NCBI GenBank assembly: GCA_027483505.1
Contig: JAIXUP010000017.1
Location: 1 to 64,000 of the forward strand
Length of the DNA stretch: 64,000 bases
Source of the DNA: Hyphomicrobiales bacterium
GTDB lineage: Bacteria > Pseudomonadota > Alphaproteobacteria > Rhizobiales > Beijerinckiaceae
Direction: 5' to 3'
Position 1 is the stretch's first letter. Every line of letters begins with the position of its first letter. The notes under the pieces are model-generated. The model ran no database searches. It saw only the letters and a list, made by a program, of their open reading frames with translations, and had not been told where the DNA came from. Shown here piece by piece: positions 17,885 through 26,241 of this stretch. The position numbers and the translations under genes are program-made.

Positions 17885-18646
17885 ATGTCCGCCAGCGCCT
17901 CATCACGCCTCGCCTCGCTCAGACGCGATCCGGTTCTGCCGCCGGGCTTCAGCGCCACGACGCTGCGCGAGTCCGGCGACGCCTTCGCCCACGCCGTCCG
18001 GCACGCGCCGGAACTGGGCGCGGCTTCAATGGTCTGGGTGCGGCGTTACGACCTGGTCGAGTTTGCTGTGGTTCTGGAGCCTGAAGAGCCGCTGATGACA
18101 GCGCGGCTTGCCCATTACATGGGCATGAACGCGCTGGCCGACATGATGGCGATCCATTGCCCGCCGGAGAGACCGCTGAATTTCGGCTGGCCGGACGCGC
18201 TGCTGCTCGACCATGGTCTGATCGGAGGCGGGCGGACGGCCTGGCCCAGCGCCTGCGCCGATGACGAGACGCCGGAATGGCTCGTGTTCGGGGCCATGCT
18301 GCGCGCCGTGGCCATGCCTGGCGACGAGACGCGCCGCAGCTTCGCGGTCGGGGCCGGGATCGCGATGGATGAACTCGGCTTCGAGGATGTGACGCCGGTC
18401 GACATGGTGGAAAGCTTCTGCCGCCACCTCATGCTGGGCAGTGACGAGTGGGCGACGCGCGGGCCCAAGGCCGTGGTCAAGCGCTGGCTCGACCGGCTTG
18501 GCCGAGAGCCCGGCCTGCGCCACGGGATCGAGCCCAACGGCGACCTGGTGATCAAGAGCCAGGCCGGCGAGGAACACCGCAGCCTGATTGCGGCCCTCGC
18601 GGCAGCGGATTGGTTCGACTCCGAACGCGGGGAGCCGAAGCTGTGA
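17885..18646 (+). CDS. Biotin/lipoate--protein ligase-like protein of the formate dehydrogenase operon
   Basis: A 253-residue protein beginning MSASASSRLASLRRDPVLPPGF at 17885; the track ORF starts 25 codons upstream. Its core (RESGDAFAHAVRHAPELGAASMVWVRRYDLVEFAVVLEPEEPL) resembles the biotin/lipoate A/B ligase fold, with a C-terminal region like the DUF4444 domain found in such proteins. The canonical ligase motif GRGR is not obvious, so activity as a true ligase is uncertain. It is the first gene of a tightly coupled operon; its stop overlaps the next start (GTGA). The association with formate dehydrogenase genes suggests a maturation role, which remains inference. Confidence 0.72.
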   Translation: MSASASSRLASLRRDPVLPPGFSATTLRESGDAFAHAVRHAPELGAASMVWVRRYDLVEFAVVLEPEEPLMTARLAHYMGMNALADMMAIHCPPERPLNFGWPDALLLDHGLIGGGRTAWPSACADDETPEWLVFGAMLRAVAMPGDETRRSFAVGAGIAMDELGFEDVTPVDMVESFCRHLMLGSDEWATRGPKAVVKRWLDRLGREPGLRHGIEPNGDLVIKSQAGEEHRSLIAALAAADWFDSERGEPKL

Positions 18647-19209
18647 CCGCCGCCAAGCTCTTGCGCACGATCAGGCTCGACCCGTCCGACACATTCGTCT
18701 TCGCCAGGGCGGCGGAGCCGGGCGAATGGGCGGTTCCGGGCAGCTTCCTGTTCGTCGATGCCGATGTCGAGACGATGGGGCCGAAGGAACGCACCGCCTT
18801 CCGCTCCGGATTTCTGGGGGTTTCGTCCTTCGGGTGGTCGACGCTGGCGATCGTCACGCCCGTGACCGAGGCCGAACGAGAGGAGCTTCTGACGACCCTT
18901 GCCACCCGGCTGATGCGGGACCTCGGCGCACCGGACATCGCATCGGCCCGCCACGCCGCCGCCGAAGAAATCGCCTTCGCCGCCTCCCTGTGCGATCATC
19001 CGGCCCAGACGCTGGTGGCGGTGCATCGCAGCGTCGAGGACGGCGAGCTGCGCGAGCGTTTCCGCACGCTGGTCCCGCGCGCCGAGGCGCTCGGGCCGGA
19101 AGCGGTCAAGGGCGGTTTCCGCGCCTTCGACTTCTTCGAGGTCGACGGCGAGGACGAGACGCCGACCGAGCAGGTCGACCTGTTGGCGCTGATGAAGGAC
19201 AAGGCCTGA
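18643..19209 (+). CDS. DUF6505-type protein, formate dehydrogenase-associated
   Basis: A 188-residue protein of unknown function. The start is a GTG at 18643 overlapping the previous stop (GTGA); the 253-residue track ORF wrongly extends into the neighbouring gene. The sequence (TAAKLLRTIRLDPSDTFVF, then EWAVPGSFLFVDADVETMG) fits what I recall as family DUF6505, which is found with formate dehydrogenase genes in Hyphomicrobiales. No signal peptide, membrane segment or cysteine cluster is seen. It is rich in acidic residues toward the end (VDGEDETPTEQVDLL). The stop and the next ATG share one base (TGATG), so translation is coupled on both sides. Confidence 0.72.
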   Translation: MTAAKLLRTIRLDPSDTFVFARAAEPGEWAVPGSFLFVDADVETMGPKERTAFRSGFLGVSSFGWSTLAIVTPVTEAEREELLTTLATRLMRDLGAPDIASARHAAAEEIAFAASLCDHPAQTLVAVHRSVEDGELRERFRTLVPRAEALGPEAVKGGFRAFDFFEVDGEDETPTEQVDLLALMKDKA

Positions 19210-20213
19210 TGGGCAAGCATTTCTGGGCCTCTTCCGGCCATGTCCTGCTGGAGCACAACGCCGCTGGCGGGCTGGTCGTCACCGACGAGTACCTGAAGGC
19301 CTATCTGGCCCGCAAGGAACTGATCCCGCCTGACGATGCGTGTGACGCCGAGCGGGCCTTGCATGCAAGGCTGCTGGACGATCCGCGCGCGCCGGTGGCT
19401 GGAGCCGACATCGCGGCGCTGGCTGACGCCGACGCCCGCGAGAACTGGCAGTTCATGGTTCAGTTCCGAGACAGGCTGGTTGCCGCCCCGACGCTTGAAG
19501 CGGCCTACATGGCGCTGGTTCGGGATGGTTGGAAGGGCGTGCCGCCGCTGTTCATGCTGCAGATGGCCCATGTCATCCTACGCAACGCTCTCGATGCCTG
19601 CGATGATCCGTTCGTGGTGCGCGCCGCCGAATGTCTCTACCGCTCCCAGCGCGTGACCGTCCAGGACGGCACGATCCTGCTGGCCGACAGCGACATCGTC
19701 GAGCTTGCGGAAGAGGAGCGCCACGCCTCGCCGCTTCTGTCGATGATGGGCGAAGCCGCCGCCAAGACGCTTGATGTCTTGAAGCCGGCGAATGCCGACG
19801 GCTACTGGCAGCGCTCTGATGCGTTCGACATGGTGCTGGATCTTGGCGGCAACCCCTCCGGAAGGTCCGCGCTGGCCGAAGCACTCCGGATCTGGATTGC
19901 GCATCTGCACGGTCTTTCCGTGACGGTCCAGTCGCTGGACAGGATCGAAGACGGCGACTGGCGCTGGTTCGTCGGGCTCGACAGCGACGCGACCCGGATC
20001 GGCAATGCATTGTGGAGCGGAAAGGCCGTTTCGCCTGACCTGATGGCCCGCGTCATAGGCCTGTTCCGGATGACGATCCATGACGAGGCCCGCATCAGCC
20101 CCGATGCGCGCGGCAAGCCCGTCTACCTGCTGATGGCCATGACGGAGGACCGACACCTGAGGCTGAAGCCGCACAACCTCGTCACCGGCCTGCCCCTTCT
20201 GGCAACCAATTGA
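19209..20213 (+). CDS. DUF6352-type protein, formate dehydrogenase-associated
   Basis: A 334-residue protein beginning MGKHFWASSGHVLLEHNAAG, which matches my recollection of family DUF6352. The ATG at 19209 overlaps the upstream TGA, so the long track ORF beginning at 18588 is an artefact. The middle is helical (FMVQFRDRLVAAPTLEAAYMALVRDGWKGVPPLF), and the end is FRMTIHDEARISPDARGKPVYLLMAMTEDRHL. There are no transmembrane segments or obvious catalytic motifs. The function is unknown; its fixed position among DUF6505, DUF3305 and DUF3306 genes ahead of the formate dehydrogenase structural genes implies a role in enzyme assembly or electron transfer. Confidence 0.72.
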   Translation: MGKHFWASSGHVLLEHNAAGGLVVTDEYLKAYLARKELIPPDDACDAERALHARLLDDPRAPVAGADIAALADADARENWQFMVQFRDRLVAAPTLEAAYMALVRDGWKGVPPLFMLQMAHVILRNALDACDDPFVVRAAECLYRSQRVTVQDGTILLADSDIVELAEEERHASPLLSMMGEAAAKTLDVLKPANADGYWQRSDAFDMVLDLGGNPSGRSALAEALRIWIAHLHGLSVTVQSLDRIEDGDWRWFVGLDSDATRIGNALWSGKAVSPDLMARVIGLFRMTIHDEARISPDARGKPVYLLMAMTEDRHLRLKPHNLVTGLPLLATN

Positions 20214-20223
20214 GGAACGGCCC

Positions 20224-20742
20224 ATGGCGATTTCCTACCTGACCGTCGGCGTGGTGGTGGAGCGTCGCGAATCCGACAGCCCATGGATCGACCATGCCTT
20301 CAAGCCGGTGGCGGTGCTGCCCGACGCGCCCGATGTGCCGCAGTGGACATCGCTGGGCAAGGACGGGCGGACGGAGCGGTTCTATGCCGGACCGGCGACG
20401 CTGAGCCTGTTCTCGTCCGATACCGGACAACTGATCGAGAACTTCGTCTCGGGTCATGGGCAGCTCTGGGTGTCGATCCGTCCTACCGGGATGGACCCGC
20501 CGGTCGAGGTGGTCGGCGTCACCGCCGATCCGTCCGAGGGCGAGGGCTATCTGGAAGGCATGGGCGACGTGGTCGAGCCCGTGCCGATGCCGCAGCACAT
20601 TTCCGATCATGTCCTGGCCTTCTACAAGACCCACCATGTCGAGCGGCCCTTCATCAAGCGCCAGCGCGACAAGGCCAGGACCGATGTGTTCGGCGTCCGC
20701 CCCGGCGGGAAGCCGCAAGGCGGCGGAGGGGGGGCCACATGA
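20224..20742 (+). CDS. DUF3305 domain protein
   Basis: A 172-residue protein beginning MAISYLTVGVVVERRESDSPW. The phrase W-x-D-H-x-F-K-P-V-A-V-L-P (here WIDHAFKPVAVLPDAPDVP) and the later LWVSIRPTGMDPPVEVVGVTADP are typical of DUF3305, a family that accompanies membrane-bound formate dehydrogenases. No signal or membrane segment is visible. The last residues are glycine-rich, encoded by a seven-G run at 20728-20734. The stop overlaps the DUF3306 start by four bases (ATGA), so the two proteins are probably made together and may interact. Molecular function is unknown. Confidence 0.85.
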   Translation: MAISYLTVGVVVERRESDSPWIDHAFKPVAVLPDAPDVPQWTSLGKDGRTERFYAGPATLSLFSSDTGQLIENFVSGHGQLWVSIRPTGMDPPVEVVGVTADPSEGEGYLEGMGDVVEPVPMPQHISDHVLAFYKTHHVERPFIKRQRDKARTDVFGVRPGGKPQGGGGGAT

Positions 20743-21506
20743 GCACCGAAGCCGCCGACGATCGCGACGAAGGCTTCCTGAGCCGCTGGTCGCGCCGCAA
20801 ACGTGACGTGACGATGGCTCCGCCAGCGCCGGTGCCGACCGAGCCAGTGCCCGAGGCCAAGCCCGACGGTCGTCCGAAGGATCCCGAAACCGGCGAGATC
20901 ATCGATCAGGAACTTGTCAACTCGCTGCCGGACATCGCCACGCTGCAGCCCGGCGCCGACCTTTCCGCCTTCATGCGCAAGGGCGTTCCGGAAGCCTTGC
21001 GGCGGCAGGCCCTGCGCGCGCTCTGGTCGGCCGACCCGGCCATCCGCGACTTCGTCTCGCCGGCGCTGGACTACGCCTACGACTACAACGCGCCGGGCGG
21101 CGCGCCGGGCTATGGCCCGCTCACCGACTCCGACATCGCCCAGGCAAAGGAGTTCCTCGCGAGTGTCTTCAGCGACACGAAAAACGTGGATTCACAGTCA
21201 CCTGATGTCATTCCGTTAGAGCACAGCGACGTTCTGCCGCAGACTGAAACACCTCAGCCCGAGGCCTTTCCGAGCGCTATCCGACGCACTGATGTTGCAG
21301 TGCACAATATCCCTGAAACTGACGCTGGGACAGCTTTAGGCAGCGAACCCGTTCAGCCCGAAAATGCCCCGGAATCGCCACAATCGGCCGCACTGCCTAT
21401 TGTGCGTCGCAACATCAACGATCTCGCCGTGGATCCGCATTCGACCGAAAAGCAGCCGCTTCACACCCTGAAACGTCGACGTGGCGGCGGCGCGACGCCG
21501 ACCTAA
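20739..21506 (+). CDS. DUF3306 domain protein with a long disordered tail
   Basis: A 255-residue protein; the start at 20739 overlaps the DUF3305 stop, and the 407-residue track ORF is an over-extension. The family core is GFLSRWSRRKRD near the N terminus and LPDIATLQPGADLSAFMRKGVPEALRRQALRALWSADPAIRDF, the usual DUF3306 signature. Residues from about 147 to 255 form a tail rich in Pro, Glu, Ser and Thr (QTETPQPEAFPSAIRR; ENAPESPQSAALP). The base composition and codon use of this tail are softer than those of neighbouring genes. It ends in a basic RRRGGGATPT-like segment. The function is unknown; it always accompanies DUF3305 in the operons I know. Confidence 0.83.
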   Translation: MSTEAADDRDEGFLSRWSRRKRDVTMAPPAPVPTEPVPEAKPDGRPKDPETGEIIDQELVNSLPDIATLQPGADLSAFMRKGVPEALRRQALRALWSADPAIRDFVSPALDYAYDYNAPGGAPGYGPLTDSDIAQAKEFLASVFSDTKNVDSQSPDVIPLEHSDVLPQTETPQPEAFPSAIRRTDVAVHNIPETDAGTALGSEPVQPENAPESPQSAALPIVRRNINDLAVDPHSTEKQPLHTLKRRRGGGATPT

Positions 21507-21544
21507 ATCGTTGAGAAGTCTATCTGGCCTGTTGCAAGTTGGTT

Positions 21545-21563
21545 TGATAAGCGATCATTATCA
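21545..21563. promoter_or_regulatory. Inverted repeat, candidate operator upstream of the HTH-TorD gene
   Basis: The sequence TGATAAGCGATCATTATCA has perfect 6-base arms (TGATAA / TTATCA) around a 7-base centre. It lies in the 118-base gap between the DUF3306 stop and the HTH-TorD start, the only sizeable intergenic gap within the accessory operon. The gap is AT-rich relative to its surroundings. A dyad of this size suits a Cro/YdaS-type dimer, so autoregulation by the downstream protein is an attractive inference, not a demonstrated one. Confidence 0.45.
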
Positions 21564-21624
21564 CTTGAACGCGTATGGCGGCATCAAGACCGCCAAGACG
21601 GATAAGATCGAGGAACGCTCCCTG

Positions 21625-22401
21625 ATGAGGGACTCCGGACTGGAAAAGGCCATCGAGGCAGCTGGCGGCGTGCGGGCGCTGTCGCGCGCGCTCGGCGTTT
21701 CGCAGCCGGCGATTTCCGCTTGGAAGCGGGTGCCTGCAGACCGGGTCGTAGCGGTTGAACTGGCAACCCGCGTGCCGCGCGCGACTTTGCGTCCGGACCT
21801 GTATGACGACGGGCGCGCCGCATCCGACATTGCGCCGGAAGATGCAGCCCGCGCTGACGAATACGCCTTGATCGGCGCACTGCTCTGGCGGGCGCCGACG
21901 GCCGAAATCCTCGCTCAGCTCGCGACGCTCAAGGGCGACGCCTCGGAGCTTGGCGCGGCGCATCTGATGCTCGCCGACATCGCGGCCCGCAGCGATGCGG
22001 CGAAGCTGCAGCGTGAATTTTTCGACCTTTTCATCGGCGTCGGGCGCGGCGAGATCCTCGCTTATGCCTCGTTCTACCGCACAGGCTTCCTGAATGAACG
22101 GCCCCTTGCCGATGTCAGGCGCGACATGGAAGCCCTGGGGCTGGCGCGCGAGGTGCGGGTCGGCGAGCCGGAAGATCACGCGGCGATCCTCTTCGATGTC
22201 ATGCGCGGGCTGATCATGGGCGAGTTCGAAGCCGACGGCATCGACGACCGCGTCTTCTTCGAACGACATCTGAAGCCATGGGCCTCGCGCCTGTTCGTTG
22301 ATCTGGAAATGAGCCAGACCTCTGAGTTGTATCGCACGGTCGGCCTGATCGGCCGGCTGTTCATCGATATCGAAGCCAGCGCCCTGGCGCTGGCGGCCTG
22401 A
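21625..22401 (+). CDS. YdaS-type HTH regulator fused to a TorD-family chaperone
   Basis: A 258-residue two-domain protein starting MRDSGLEKAIEAAGGVRAL at 21625, preceded by GAGGA. Residues 1-65 match a YdaS/Cro-like helix-turn-helix (RALSRALGVSQPAISAWKRV, then RVVAVELATRVPRATLRPDLYD). Residues about 75-255 match the TorD/DmsD/NarJ chaperone family: REFFDLFIGVGRGEILAYAS fits the E-x3-LF-x-G-x-G core, and GEPEDHAAILFDVMRG carries the family E-P-x-D-H motif. TorD-type chaperones bind Tat signal peptides and help insert molybdenum or tungsten cofactors. Here the presumed client is the alpha subunit encoded 240 bases downstream. Fusion to a DNA-binding domain suggests that chaperone occupancy may be sensed transcriptionally. 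Confidence 0.85.
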   Translation: MRDSGLEKAIEAAGGVRALSRALGVSQPAISAWKRVPADRVVAVELATRVPRATLRPDLYDDGRAASDIAPEDAARADEYALIGALLWRAPTAEILAQLATLKGDASELGAAHLMLADIAARSDAAKLQREFFDLFIGVGRGEILAYASFYRTGFLNERPLADVRRDMEALGLAREVRVGEPEDHAAILFDVMRGLIMGEFEADGIDDRVFFERHLKPWASRLFVDLEMSQTSELYRTVGLIGRLFIDIEASALALAA

Positions 22402-22430
22402 CATTGTGGACTTGGGAAAGGACATCGATC

Positions 22431-22634
22431 ATGTCTGAGAAGAAAACCAAACAGGCGCTTGACCGGCGCGGCTTCCTGAAGGTGGCAAGCCTCGGCAGCG
22501 CGGCTGCAGCCGCCTCCGTCGCGCCCGGTCTCGTGACCCCGGCGCAAGCCTATAATCCAGGCAATGAAGAGACGAAGGCCCGTTATCGCGAGACGGACCA
22601 CGTCAAGGCCTATTACCGCACCAACAGCTACTGA
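22431..22634 (+). CDS. Small Tat-signal protein of the formate dehydrogenase operon (FdhX-like)
   Basis: A 67-residue protein starting MSEKKTKQALDRRGFLKVAS at 22431. The twin-arginine signal DRRGFLKVA is followed by a hydrophobic run (LGSAAAAASVAPGLVT) and a cleavage-like PAQA. Only about 28 residues remain after cleavage (YNPGNEETKARYRETDHVKA and a few more). Small proteins like this routinely precede fdhA in such operons and are annotated as formate dehydrogenase region Tat-signal proteins. It lies ten bases before the fdhA start codon. Its role is unknown; a decoy or helper for Tat export of the catalytic subunit is a reasonable guess. Confidence 0.85.
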   Translation: MSEKKTKQALDRRGFLKVASLGSAAAAASVAPGLVTPAQAYNPGNEETKARYRETDHVKAYYRTNSY

Positions 22635-22644
22635 GGGACGCGCC

Positions 22645-25620
22645 ATGTTGATCAAACGCAAGAGCGCCGACGTCACGCGCGGCAAACTGCAGGCAGCCCT
22701 TGGCAGCCTCTCATCCGGTGTGATGGACCGCCGCTCCTTCCTGCGCCGTTCCGGCCTCGTGGCCGGCGGCGTCGCCCTGACAGGCGGCCTTCAGATCGGC
22801 GCGGTCCGCAAGGCCGAGGCTGCGGGCATGGGCCCTGCCACCGGCACCAAGGTGGTGAAGAACATCTGCACCCATTGCTCGGTCGGCTGCACGGTCAAGG
22901 CCGAGGTCGCCAATGGCGTCTGGGTTGGACAAGAACCGGCCTGGGAAAGCCCGATCAACCGGGGCACGCACTGCGCCAAGGGCGCTTCGGTGCGTGAGCT
23001 CGTGCATGGCGACCGCCGCATCAAGTATCCGATGAAGCTCGTGGATGGCCAGTGGACCCGCATCAGCTGGGACCAGGCCATCAGCGAAATCGGCGACAAG
23101 ATGATGGAAATCCGCGCCAAGTCCGGCGCCGATTCCGCCTACCTGCTCGGGTCAGCCAAGTTCTCGAACGAAGGCGCGTATCTGTTCCGCAAGTTCGCCG
23201 CCTTCTGGGGCACGAACAACGTCGACCATCAGGCCCGCATCTGCCACTCCACCACCGTTGCCGGCGTTGCCAACACCTGGGGCTACGGCGCCCAGACCAA
23301 CTCCTACAACGACATCCGCAACTCCAAGACCATCATGGTGATGGGCTCGAACGCGGCCGAGGCACACCCTGTCTCGATGCAGCACGTGCTGAGCGGCAAG
23401 GAAATCAACCGCGCCAACATGATCGTGTTTGATCCGCGCATGACCCGCACTGCGGCGCATGCGACCGAGTATGTCCGCATCCGCTCCGGCACCGACATCG
23501 CCGTGATCTGGGGCATGATGTGGCACATCTTCAAGAATGGCTGGGAAGACAAGGACTTCATCAAATCCCGCGTCTACGGCATGGAGGCCGTGCTGAGGGA
23601 AGTCGAGAAGTACGACCCCAAGACCGTTGAAGAGATCACGGGCGTGCCCGAGGCGCAGCTGAAGCGCGCGGCCGAGACCTTCGCGAAGGTCAAGCCAGCC
23701 ACCTTCATCTGGTGCATGGGCGTGACCCAGCACACGGTCGGCACCGCGAACGTGCGCGCCATCTGCAACCTGCTCCTCGCGACCGGCAATGTCGGCTCTG
23801 ATGGCAACGGCGCCAACATCTTCCGCGGCCACTGCAACGTGCAGGGCGCGACCGACATGGGCCTCGATGTCGGCAACCTGCCGCTCTATTATGGCCTGGT
23901 CGAGGGCGCCTGGCGTCACTGGTCCCGCGTCTGGGATGTGTCCTACGACTATCTTCAGAGCCGCTTCGACGAAGTTCCGGCGAAGGGCGGCCGTCCGGCG
24001 CGGCCGCGCAAGGCCAACATGGAGTTGTCCGGCCACACCTCAACGCGCTGGTTCGACGCGGCGATGCTGCCAAGCGAGCAGGTCGATCAACGCGACAACC
24101 TGAAGGCGATGATCGTGTTCGGGCATGGCGGGAACACCATTCCGCGCGTGCCGGACGCTGTGAAGGGCCTCGAAAAGCTCGAGTTGCTCGTGGTGGCCGA
24201 TCCGCATCCGACCAACTTCGTATCGCTCGCCCAGCGCAAGAACGGCACCTATCTGCTGCCGATCTGCACGCAGTTCGAGTGCGATGGCTCGCGCACCTGT
24301 TCGAACCGCTCGATCCAGTGGGGTGAAAAGGTCGTCGATCCGATCTTCGAATCAGCCACTGACTACTGGGTGATCTACAAGCTCGCCCAGAAGCTCGGTT
24401 TCGCCGGCGAGATGTTCAAGAACATCACCATGGTGAAGGGCAAATACGGCGATGAGCCGCAGCCTGAGTCCGTGCTGCGCGAAATCAACCGCGGCGGCTG
24501 GTCTACCGGCTACACCGGCCAGTCCCCGGAGCGCATCAAGCTGCACATGGCCAACCAGGACAAGTTCGACATCGTGAGCCTGCGCGGCGCAAAGGGCTCC
24601 CCGGTGGAGAATGACTTCTACGGCCTGCCATGGCCATGCTGGGGCACGCCCGAGCAGAAGCATCCCGGCACACACGTGCTCTACGACACCTCGCTGGAGC
24701 CGAACAACGGCGGCGGCGCCTTCCGCCCACGCTTCGGCGTGGAGCGCGAGGAAACCCTGCCGGGCGGCGCAAAGCGCACGGTGACGCTGCTGGCGGAAGG
24801 CTCCTACCCGAAGGGCTCGGAGATCCGCGACGGCTATCCTGAGTTCACGATGGGCATCCTGAAGCGGCTCGGCTGGGACAAGGATCTGACCCCGGCGGAG
24901 GCGGCCACGATCGCCTGGATCGGCGGCAACAACATCGATGCCGTCAACTGGGCCAACGACCTGTCCGGCGGCATCCAGCGTGTGGCGCTTGCCCATGGCT
25001 GCGTTCCTTTCGGCAACGGCAAGGCACGCGCCGAGGCGTGGAACCTGCCCGATCCGGTGCCGACCCACCGCGAGCCGATCTACTCGCCGAGGCCTGACCT
25101 CGTCGCCAAATGGCCGGCCCGTCCGGACGAACGCACGCTGCGCATTCCGAACCTGCACACCACCTTCCAGAAGGCGGCTGTGGAGAAGGGTGTGGCCAAG
25201 GCCTTCCCGATCATCCTCACCTCCGGGCGACTGGTGGAGTACGAGGGCGGCGGTGAAGAAACCCGCTCGAACAAGTGGCTGGCGGAGTTGCAGCAGGACA
25301 TGTTCGTCGAGATCAACCCGGCGGATGCGGCCGAACGCGGCGTCAAGGACGGCCAGTTCGTCTGGGTCTCTGGGCCAGAGAACAACAGCCGGGCGCGCGT
25401 CAAGGCGCTGGTCACCGAGCGCGTCGGCAAGGGCGTTGCCTTCATGCCGTTCCACTTCGGCGGCTGGTTCCAGGGCGTCGACCAGCGCGGAAACTACCCG
25501 AAGGGCACTGACCCCATCGTTCTGGGCGAAAGCGTCAATACGGTCACCACTTATGGATACGATCCGGTCACGGCCATGCACGAAGGCAAGGTCACGCTGG
25601 TTCAGATCGCAGCGGTCTGA
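22645..25620 (+). CDS. fdhA: Formate dehydrogenase alpha (catalytic) subunit
   Basis: A 991-residue molybdopterin oxidoreductase that oxidises formate to CO2; the start at 22645 follows GAGGG. The Tat signal is DRRSFLRRSG (residues 28-37), so the enzyme is exported. The N-terminal 4Fe-4S site reads CTHCSVGC then HCAKG near residues 75-115. The active-site ligand region is ARICHSTTVAGVANTW, with cysteine (residue 200) at the position of selenocysteine in E. coli FdnG and the catalytic histidine next to it. Whether the metal is molybdenum or tungsten cannot be told. It is followed by fdhB after 15 bases and an AGGAGG site, forming the structural operon. Confidence 0.95.
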   Translation: MLIKRKSADVTRGKLQAALGSLSSGVMDRRSFLRRSGLVAGGVALTGGLQIGAVRKAEAAGMGPATGTKVVKNICTHCSVGCTVKAEVANGVWVGQEPAWESPINRGTHCAKGASVRELVHGDRRIKYPMKLVDGQWTRISWDQAISEIGDKMMEIRAKSGADSAYLLGSAKFSNEGAYLFRKFAAFWGTNNVDHQARICHSTTVAGVANTWGYGAQTNSYNDIRNSKTIMVMGSNAAEAHPVSMQHVLSGKEINRANMIVFDPRMTRTAAHATEYVRIRSGTDIAVIWGMMWHIFKNGWEDKDFIKSRVYGMEAVLREVEKYDPKTVEEITGVPEAQLKRAAETFAKVKPATFIWCMGVTQHTVGTANVRAICNLLLATGNVGSDGNGANIFRGHCNVQGATDMGLDVGNLPLYYGLVEGAWRHWSRVWDVSYDYLQSRFDEVPAKGGRPARPRKANMELSGHTSTRWFDAAMLPSEQVDQRDNLKAMIVFGHGGNTIPRVPDAVKGLEKLELLVVADPHPTNFVSLAQRKNGTYLLPICTQFECDGSRTCSNRSIQWGEKVVDPIFESATDYWVIYKLAQKLGFAGEMFKNITMVKGKYGDEPQPESVLREINRGGWSTGYTGQSPERIKLHMANQDKFDIVSLRGAKGSPVENDFYGLPWPCWGTPEQKHPGTHVLYDTSLEPNNGGGAFRPRFGVEREETLPGGAKRTVTLLAEGSYPKGSEIRDGYPEFTMGILKRLGWDKDLTPAEAATIAWIGGNNIDAVNWANDLSGGIQRVALAHGCVPFGNGKARAEAWNLPDPVPTHREPIYSPRPDLVAKWPARPDERTLRIPNLHTTFQKAAVEKGVAKAFPIILTSGRLVEYEGGGEETRSNKWLAELQQDMFVEINPADAAERGVKDGQFVWVSGPENNSRARVKALVTERVGKGVAFMPFHFGGWFQGVDQRGNYPKGTDPIVLGESVNTVTTYGYDPVTAMHEGKVTLVQIAAV

Positions 25621-25635
25621 AGGAGGATTTGAATC

Positions 25636-26232
25636 ATGGCTCGCATGAAATTTCTGTGTGACGCGGACCGCTGCATCGAGTGCAATGCCTGCGTCACGGC
25701 CTGCAAGAACGAGAACGAGGTGCCATGGGGCATCAACCGCCGCCGTGTCGTCACCATCAATGACGGCAAGCCCGGCGAACGCTCGATCTCGATGGCCTGC
25801 ATGCACTGTACGGATGCGCCCTGCGCTGCCGTATGCCCGGTCGACTGCTTCTACGTGACGGTCGACAAGGTCGTGCTGCACTCCAAGGACCTGTGCATCG
25901 GTTGCGGCTACTGTTTCTATGCCTGCCCGTTCGGGGCTCCGCAGTACCCGAAGGTCGGCAACTTCGGCTCGCGCGGCAAGATGGACAAGTGCACCTTCTG
26001 CGCCGGCGGCCCGGAGGCCGACCTCTCGCCTGCCGAATTCCAGAAGTACGGTTCCAACCGTCTCGCCGAAGGCAAGCTGCCGCTCTGCGCCGAGATGTGC
26101 TCGACCAAGTCGCTCCTCGCCGGTGATGGCGACATCATCGCCAAGATCTACAAGGAGCGCGTGGTCAAGCGCGGGTATGGTTCGGGCGCCTGGGGCTGGA
26201 AGACGGCCTACAAGGAAACCGTCGCCATCTGA
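25636..26232 (+). CDS. fdhB: Formate dehydrogenase beta subunit (FDH3-type, four 4Fe-4S clusters)
   Basis: A 198-residue electron-transfer subunit carrying electrons from the catalytic subunit to the membrane cytochrome. Cysteine groups in order are CDADRCIECNACVTACK, CMHCTDAPCAAVCP, CIGCGYCFYACP, and CTFC with CAEMC farther on, consistent with four 4Fe-4S clusters. It has no signal peptide of its own and is expected to be co-exported with the Tat-bearing alpha subunit. The C terminus (WGWKTAYKETVAI) lacks the transmembrane helix of E. coli FdnH. A terminator-like hairpin lies just after the stop, before fdhC. Confidence 0.95.
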   Translation: MARMKFLCDADRCIECNACVTACKNENEVPWGINRRRVVTINDGKPGERSISMACMHCTDAPCAAVCPVDCFYVTVDKVVLHSKDLCIGCGYCFYACPFGAPQYPKVGNFGSRGKMDKCTFCAGGPEADLSPAEFQKYGSNRLAEGKLPLCAEMCSTKSLLAGDGDIIAKIYKERVVKRGYGSGAWGWKTAYKETVAI

Positions 26233-26241
26233 CGCGATGGA

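Noticed and set aside
17740-17885. A sigma-70-like promoter (TTGCGC and TATATG) between the polyferredoxin and the accessory operon
   Set aside because: The two hexamers are only 11 bases apart, too close for a standard promoter; a promoter must exist here but I cannot place it.
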